NCBI RefSeq assembly: GCF_003173335.1
Contig: NZ_QGMZ01000039.1
Location: forward strand, 62,001-126,000
Origin: Methanospirillum stamsii
GTDB taxonomy: Archaea > Halobacteriota > Methanomicrobia > Methanomicrobiales > Methanospirillaceae
Reading direction: 5' to 3'
DNA: 64,000 nucleotides
Shown here: positions 61,652-64,000 of the stretch, in pieces
How the letters are laid out: every line of letters starts with the position of its first letter
Numbering within the stretch: the stretch's first letter is position 1
The notes under the pieces: model-generated
Databases searched by the model: none
Told to the model about the DNA's origin: nothing
What the model saw: only the letters and a program-made list of their open reading frames with translations
Made by a program: the position numbers and the translations under genes

Positions 61652-63523
61652 TCAGGAACCAAAAAATCCGGCTTTTCGGTTCTCAAGATTATTTATCTCA
61701 TCGCGAAGCGAGGTCACGTTTTTCAGAACGATGAGAATCGCAGATATCAGCCCGTTTGCATCTTTCTCCGGGATAAATGTGGCATCCATAAGCATTTCCA
61801 CACCTTCGTGACTGATAGTGAAGAGTTCATGCAAGGGAACTCCGGTAATAAAGACTGATTTAAACTGATCGCAACTGGGGAAGATTCTCCGGATCCCATG
61901 AGCTTCATTGATATGGTTGCCGATGATATGTTCAGGATTTATCCCAATCAACCTACCTAGAGAAGGATTTGCATACAGAATAGTACCGGCACGATTGATA
62001 ACCAGAATATCATCAAGGACATGTTCTGCAATACCCCGCAGAATTGCTCCTTCATCGCGGATTTTCTCTTCTATCTCACGAAAAACCGTGATGTCACGAA
62101 TTGACTGGATAGCACCGGAAACATCTCCTGACTCATTATAATAGGGAGTCACTTTGACCCAGTAAATCCGACTGCTCCCATCTTGCCGGTACGCGAGGGT
62201 TTCTGCAGTAAGAGCTTCTCCCTCCTGTTCCAGATTGTTAAAGAATGCAGCAATGGATGAATTAAACCGGTTAAAGATAAGGTCAGCAAGCACCGGACGA
62301 CTATACCCATATATTGCCGGAACAAACTGCTCAATTGGTTTTCCAATCGTCTCTTCTGACTGAAGACCGGTCATCACCTCAAGCTGCTTATTCCAGAGAA
62401 TGATTCTCTTGTTCTTATCCACTGCAAACGTTGGATCCGGAAGGTGATCCAGTATCCATTCCATCTGTTTTTGTGACTGTACAACCTGTCGTTCACGCAA
62501 TATCAGTTCGGTGATATCAAAACCTGCAAGGATCATGGGTGATCCGACCTTCCCTTTTCGAAGTCGAATCAGGTTCCAGGAATATATAGAGGACGTCAAC
62601 TGGTTCTGAATAATCAGCGGAGAATCCCAGCTTGAAAAATCAGAAATACCTGACCTGACATCACTGATTTTTTGTGATATTGTGGCGCCATGCTCATCAG
62701 TTACCGGGAAGAGAGAATGGAGAAGTGGCGGACTTTCCTGTTCTCCGTCATGAATATGGAAAATTTCCGAAGCATAATAATTACAATAAACAACCCTTCC
62801 TCCGCTATTTACTTTCAGAATGACAACCCTGACATTCTGAAGAAGGTCACGGATGACCCGCTCACGACTTGATACCTCCCGAACAGTACTCTTTACCTTT
62901 TCAAGATTTGTGGTAAGATCTGAATGAATCTGTGAGATCTGATATTCATATTCAGATTCAACAGAACGAGCCTTTTCTTTGCTTGAATAAACCTCGGTCT
63001 GATCCAGAATAATCATCACAGTCCCGGTTTCTCCATCAGGTAAATGCATTGCAAAAATACGATAATGAAGGAACCGATCTTGTTCAGGACCGGGTATCCG
63101 GATAATTCCCTTCAGTGATTGATCAGGTGGATGGAGAAGAGTATCAGTTATTTCCTCTGAAAAATATGCAGAAAGAGGGGAATAAAGAACCGATTTCCCT
63201 TTCAATTCTTCAGAGGTTAGAGAAAACAGGATCCCAAATGATGGATTAACCTCCCTTATAGTCCCATCCGGACCTGTTATCAGAATACCCTCATCAAGGA
63301 TGGTCAGAATTTCTGAGCTGGATACACGAAATGAAGCACGATATATCTTCGCCGGACCTAAGGATCTCCTTTCAGCACGACCCGCATGATAGAGAGATTC
63401 AAGATAACGGGCTGCAGTTGTCCGGGTAATATGCAAAAACCGTGAAACTTCTTCAATAGTCAGCCCTTCCCGGTGAGAACATAACAGGCTATGAACCTCT
63501 TCCTCATAAGTCCCGGTTGACAA
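61652..63523 (-). CDS. Winged-helix regulator with multiple PAS domains
   Basis: 623 residues. A winged helix at 5-65 (GLTIEEVSRFLHITRTTAARYLESL) closely parallels the one in the 43067 protein. PAS-like domains follow at about 75-180, 225-345, 355-485 and 495-610, with a coiled-coil between the first two. No histidine-kinase output is present, so it is a one-component sensor-regulator. It is monocistronic and faces the lysine aminomutase gene at 63771. Confidence 0.85.
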   Translation of the reverse strand: MSTGTYEEEVHSLLCSHREGLTIEEVSRFLHITRTTAARYLESLYHAGRAERRSLGPAKIYRASFRVSSSEILTILDEGILITGPDGTIREVNPSFGILFSLTSEELKGKSVLYSPLSAYFSEEITDTLLHPPDQSLKGIIRIPGPEQDRFLHYRIFAMHLPDGETGTVMIILDQTEVYSSKEKARSVESEYEYQISQIHSDLTTNLEKVKSTVREVSSRERVIRDLLQNVRVVILKVNSGGRVVYCNYYASEIFHIHDGEQESPPLLHSLFPVTDEHGATISQKISDVRSGISDFSSWDSPLIIQNQLTSSIYSWNLIRLRKGKVGSPMILAGFDITELILRERQVVQSQKQMEWILDHLPDPTFAVDKNKRIILWNKQLEVMTGLQSEETIGKPIEQFVPAIYGYSRPVLADLIFNRFNSSIAAFFNNLEQEGEALTAETLAYRQDGSSRIYWVKVTPYYNESGDVSGAIQSIRDITVFREIEEKIRDEGAILRGIAEHVLDDILVINRAGTILYANPSLGRLIGINPEHIIGNHINEAHGIRRIFPSCDQFKSVFITGVPLHELFTISHEGVEMLMDATFIPEKDANGLISAILIVLKNVTSLRDEINNLENRKAGFFGS

Positions 63524-63770
63524 GAGAGAACTCCATTAAACAGACAGAGTCAGTTTGTAGGATATATAATGGTATCCTATACCAATGAATTGAACTCATT
63601 GATAATGCTAATCAGATCTACAAAATTATAAATAATAGTTTTACTAATTATTCAATAACCGGGTCTTGCAAAAATGTGATTTTTTATGACCAGTTACCCG
63701 GACTTCAATTGCTACCAGGGTATTCATCAATGCCCCGGGCTTTATTGTTGACCACCAGGAGGTGAAAATG

Positions 63771-64000
63771 ATGAAAGGAACATATATTACAGACATTACC
63801 CAGATTCCCTACTTTCAGACCCTTGACAAAACAGAGCAGGAACGATTACTTCAGGTTACTTCGACATTTCCATTCAGGGCATCGAAACATTATCTCTCAT
63901 TAATAGACTGGAATAATCCGGATGACCCAATAAAACGAATAATCTTCCCTAATCCCGGCGAACTTTCCATGACCGGCAGTCAGGATCCCTCCAATGAAAA
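63771..64000 (+). CDS. KamA/AblA-type lysine 2,3-aminomutase, N-terminus (partial)
   Basis: 76 residues are visible before the window ends. They match the N-terminal part of lysine 2,3-aminomutases: TFPFRASKHYLSLIDWNNP, then DDPIKRIIFPNPGEL. The radical SAM CxxxCxxC motif would come later and is outside the window. In methanogens AblA makes beta-lysine for the osmolyte N-epsilon-acetyl-beta-lysine. GGAGGTGA lies five bases before ATG 63771, and an adjacent ATG at 63768 is too close to it. Confidence 0.8.
   Translation, partial: MKGTYITDITQIPYFQTLDKTEQERLLQVTSTFPFRASKHYLSLIDWNNPDDPIKRIIFPNPGELSMTGSQDPSNE

Noticed and set aside
1-64000. tRNA, rRNA, CRISPR repeats or insertion sequences
   Set aside because: I looked for T-loop-like motifs, regularly spaced repeats and transposase motifs by eye and found none that I could support; a covariance-model scan would settle the tRNA question.

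Overview
The window is chromosomal DNA of a methanogenic archaeon, most likely a Methanospirillum-like member of the Methanomicrobiales. The evidence is a divergent msvR/F420H2-oxidase pair (MsvR is a methanogen-specific regulator), an HMf-type histone, archaeal PheRS, GlyRS and TrpRS, the Hef helicase-nuclease, an archaeal tRNA-splicing endonuclease, an archaellin, UPF0147, UPF0148 and UPF0200 family proteins, and many PAS-domain regulators. Base composition is moderate (roughly 40-45 % G+C by eye). I see no tRNA, rRNA, CRISPR array or insertion sequence. The species assignment is inference.

Layout. 1-9 kb: unrelated metabolic and membrane genes (DUF99, AlkD-like, an orphan radical SAM/SPASM enzyme behind a wrecked CoA-transferase gene, metallo-beta-lactamase fold, MarC, GYD, transglutaminase-like). 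8.7-10.8 kb: oxygen-defence pair fprA/msvR with a recognisable operator between them. 10.8-20 kb: cupin-GNAT fusion plus isochorismatase-type hydrolase, then a run of exported or membrane proteins. 20-26.3 kb: HD and methyltransferase pair, TPR proteins, a histone with a basic N-terminal tail, transglutaminase-like, UPF0173 plus HTH protein. 26.4-39.5 kb: informational core with glyS-hef, UPF0148, UPF0147, thiC-yjbQ, a four-gene operon ending in RNase Z, a lone archaellin, and a RecJ-like protein. 39.5-42.7 kb: acs plus an MFS carrier, probably acetate uptake and activation. 43-47.9 kb: a sensory module (winged-helix/PAS protein, hybrid REC-GAF-PAS kinase, REC-PAS protein). 47.8-52.5 kb: an acylphosphatase/coiled-coil cluster and pheS-pheT.

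52.8-59.1 kb, between pheS and the endA-trpS operon, is an accessory island. It holds minimal nucleotidyltransferase/HEPN modules in several states (two intact pairs, one MNT with a truncated partner), a hicB antitoxin whose hicA toxin is broken by two frameshifts and a stop codon, a PIN-domain toxin stump joined to an HI0074-family remnant, a truncated nucleotidyltransferase with a mutated metal ligand, and a large beta-helix surface protein. This is the most active part of the window in evolutionary terms.

59.2-64 kb: trpS-endA, a multi-PAS winged-helix regulator paralogous to the 43 kb gene, and the start of a KamA/AblA-type lysine 2,3-aminomutase cut by the window edge. Short inverted repeats upstream of several genes (5.1, 7.0, 9.9, 21.8 and 36.9 kb) look like operators or leader hairpins. 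The 9.9 kb one can be tied to a named regulator.
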